Positions 7,558-8,915 of a stretch of DNA of 8,915 nucleotides are shown here, in pieces (position 1 is the stretch's first letter; each line of letters begins with the position of its first letter). Below the pieces are notes generated by a model. It was not told the origin of the DNA, ran no database searches, and worked only from the letters and a program-made list of their open reading frames with translations. The translations under genes were made by a program, and so were the position numbers. Source of the stretch: an uncultured Methylophaga sp. (GTDB lineage: Bacteria > Pseudomonadota > Gammaproteobacteria > Nitrosococcales > Methylophagaceae); NCBI GenBank assembly GCA_947631375.1, contig CANRLD010000068.1, positions 1 to 8,915 of the forward strand, in the 5' to 3' direction.

Positions 7558-7589
7558 GACGTCTCACATTGTTCGATGGTATGCGACTA

Positions 7590-7619
7590 AATATAGGGAT
7601 ATATGGTTAAACCTGCCAT
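7590..7619 (-). promoter_or_regulatory. Possible promoter of the DUF2062 gene, overlapping the comEC start
   Basis: Read on the minus strand, ATGGCA (7619-7614, four of six -35 consensus bases), an 18-bp spacer and TATATT (7595-7590, five of six -10 bases) would start transcription near 7583, about 25 nt before the DUF2062 ATG. The element covers the comEC ribosome-binding site and first codons. If it is real, the two divergent genes compete for this DNA. This rests on consensus matching alone. Confidence 0.35.
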
Positions 7620-8915
7620 TGCGTTTTTGTCCGGCTGTTTGTTGGTGGCATGGCTACCACAGCTGCCGTCAATATATTGGCTGTTTGCACTGTTTCCGCT
7701 GATTTTCATTGCATGGAAGCGAGCATACTGGGCGGCTTTTTTCTGGCTGTTGGCGATATTGTGGGCAGCCGGCCAAGCGTACTCTCGAATAGACAACCAG
7801 CTTGATTCTACACTTACCGGGCAGAATATTCTGCTCTCCGGCACCATTATTTCCCTGCCACATCGCAATGAGCAACGTCTGCGCTTTGAGTTTTCGCCAG
7901 AAGGCGGCCAGCAGAGGCTACCTGACAAAATCCGTCTGAGTTGGTACTTCCCGCCAGAAGTTGTGCCGCAAGCGGGTGAAAAATGGCAACTACTGCTACG
8001 GCTGAAAACGCCACAGGGTATGGCAAACCCCGGCGGATTTGATTACGAAGCCTGGTTATTTCAACAACAAATCGGCGCAACCGGCTACGTTCGTCAATCT
8101 GAACATAATAAGAAACTGGAACCTGCAAAAAAAACCTCCATCAATCATTGGCGGGCGCAGCTAACCGCCAGGATGTCGGCCATTCTGCAACACAGTCCAC
8201 ACCTGCCACTGGTACAAGGACTGACTGTTGGTGTTCGTGATGATATGCAGGCTTCGCAATGGGACACTCTGAGACAAACAGGTACCAGTCATCTGCTGGC
8301 AATCTCTGGACTGCATATTGGTCTCGCCGCCACCTTGGGATTCTTTGCTACGAAAAAACTCTGGAGACTCCGCAGTCGGCAGCTATTGCGGTTAAGTGAT
8401 CGACAGGCCGGCGCTATCGGCGGTTTGGCATTGGCCATTTTCTATGCGCTGCTGGCCGGGCTGTCGATTCCCACACAAAGAGCGTTAATCATGATCAGTG
8501 TAGTAATGTTAAGTATCTTTATTAAACGGCGGGTTGACGGGCTACAGGTATTGGCACTGAGCCTGATTATAGTGCTGTTGATCGATCCATTTGCGGTTTT
8601 GGCGGTTGGTTTTTGGTTATCGTTCGCGGCAGTGGCCTGCATTCTATATGTCGCCCAATACCGACAGCCAGCACCCAAATGGCTGTGGCTGCATATTCAC
8701 TTCTGGATCGCCATAGGGCTGACGCCGCTATTGCTGCTGTTTTTTCAGGAAACATCTATTACGTCGCCGATTGCCAATCTACTTGCGGTACCAATGGTCA
8801 GCTTTTTAATTGTGCCGTTATTGTTATTGGCAATGTTGCTGCTGAGTTTTGATTTGCAGCTGGCTGTCTGGTTACTACACCTGACTGACTGGCTACTGGA
8901 TCTGCTGTGGCGGTA
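7603..8915 (+). CDS. comEC: ComEC/Rec2 DNA-uptake channel, N-terminal part (runs off right edge)
   Basis: An open frame from the ATG at 7603 continues without a stop to the window end. It gives 437 residues of what is normally a 700-800-residue polytopic inner-membrane protein. ComEC carries single-stranded DNA across the inner membrane in natural transformation. Two or three hydrophobic segments (about 4-60) are followed by a DUF4131-type soluble part with NPGGFDYEAWLFQQQIGATG (142-161). The Competence domain then begins near residue 204, with GLTVGVRDDM (206-215), the hallmark TSHLLAISGLHIGL (228-241), YALLAGLSIPTQRALIM (281-297), DPFAVLAVGFWLSFAAVA (328-345) and SPIANLLAVPMVSFLIVPL (388-406). 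The C-terminal metallo-beta-lactamase-like domain would lie outside. AGGGA lies only 3 nt before the ATG, a tight spacing, but no other start fits. In related genomes comEC is often followed by exbB, exbD and lpxK. Presence alone does not prove competence. Confidence 0.95.
   Translation, partial: MVKPAIAFLSGCLLVAWLPQLPSIYWLFALFPLIFIAWKRAYWAAFFWLLAILWAAGQAYSRIDNQLDSTLTGQNILLSGTIISLPHRNEQRLRFEFSPEGGQQRLPDKIRLSWYFPPEVVPQAGEKWQLLLRLKTPQGMANPGGFDYEAWLFQQQIGATGYVRQSEHNKKLEPAKKTSINHWRAQLTARMSAILQHSPHLPLVQGLTVGVRDDMQASQWDTLRQTGTSHLLAISGLHIGLAATLGFFATKKLWRLRSRQLLRLSDRQAGAIGGLALAIFYALLAGLSIPTQRALIMISVVMLSIFIKRRVDGLQVLALSLIIVLLIDPFAVLAVGFWLSFAAVACILYVAQYRQPAPKWLWLHIHFWIAIGLTPLLLLFFQETSITSPIANLLAVPMVSFLIVPLLLLAMLLLSFDLQLAVWLLHLTDWLLDLLWR

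Noticed and set aside
7587..8128. Minus-strand open frames of 68-113 codons opposite the comEC 5' end.
   Set aside because: The plus frame from 7603 reads through as a typical ComEC to the window end, so these are antisense shadows.
1..8915. Search for a mobile island, defence system, CRISPR array, riboswitch or tRNA.
   Set aside because: All genes are recognisable housekeeping or conserved families with small gaps, and no repeats, integrases or structured RNA motifs were seen by eye.

Overview
This window looks like a chromosomal housekeeping segment of a gammaproteobacterium. RpiA, ApaG, LolD, IlvA and ComEC all read like proteins of that class, and the order lol genes, DUF2062 gene, comEC is a familiar one there (for example in pseudomonads). 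The exact genus cannot be fixed from the sequence. Base composition is moderate and even, and I see no insertion sequence, integrase, phage gene, tRNA, rRNA, CRISPR array or long repeat. Coding density is very high: no gene-free stretch approaches 300 bases, and the longest gap is about 140 bp.

Layout. Bases 1-1890 hold a minus-strand cluster read pgl, glk, apaG. It encodes 6-phosphogluconolactonase, glucokinase and the start of ApaG, which runs off the left edge. The genes overlap by 23 bp and 11 bp, so they are probably co-transcribed and translationally coupled. A 138-bp divergent control region (1891-2028) contains a perfect 13-bp palindrome that could serve as a -10 region in both directions. 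It separates this cluster from a plus-strand gene for a secreted SIMPL/DUF541 protein (2029-2742). That gene converges with ilvA (biosynthetic threonine deaminase, minus strand, 2746-4260). ilvA is divergent from rpiA (ribose-5-phosphate isomerase A, plus strand, 4376-5038), which has a good promoter and a clear hairpin terminator.

Bases 5087-7007 hold a two-gene plus-strand operon. It encodes a single LolC/LolE-family permease and the ATPase LolD, together a lipoprotein-releasing transporter, with no second permease gene behind it. A small minus-strand DUF2062 membrane-protein gene (7009-7557) lies next, then the 5' part of comEC (7603 onward, open at the right edge), the inner-membrane DNA-uptake channel.

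How it works together. glk and pgl feed glucose into the oxidative pentose-phosphate or Entner-Doudoroff routes, and rpiA interconverts pentose phosphates, so the left half is mainly central carbon metabolism plus isoleucine synthesis. The right half is envelope biology. I found no convincing new system. The points worth a second look are the one-permease Lol operon, the sugar-gene context of apaG, the symmetric divergent promoter regions, and the nearly abutting convergent gene ends.
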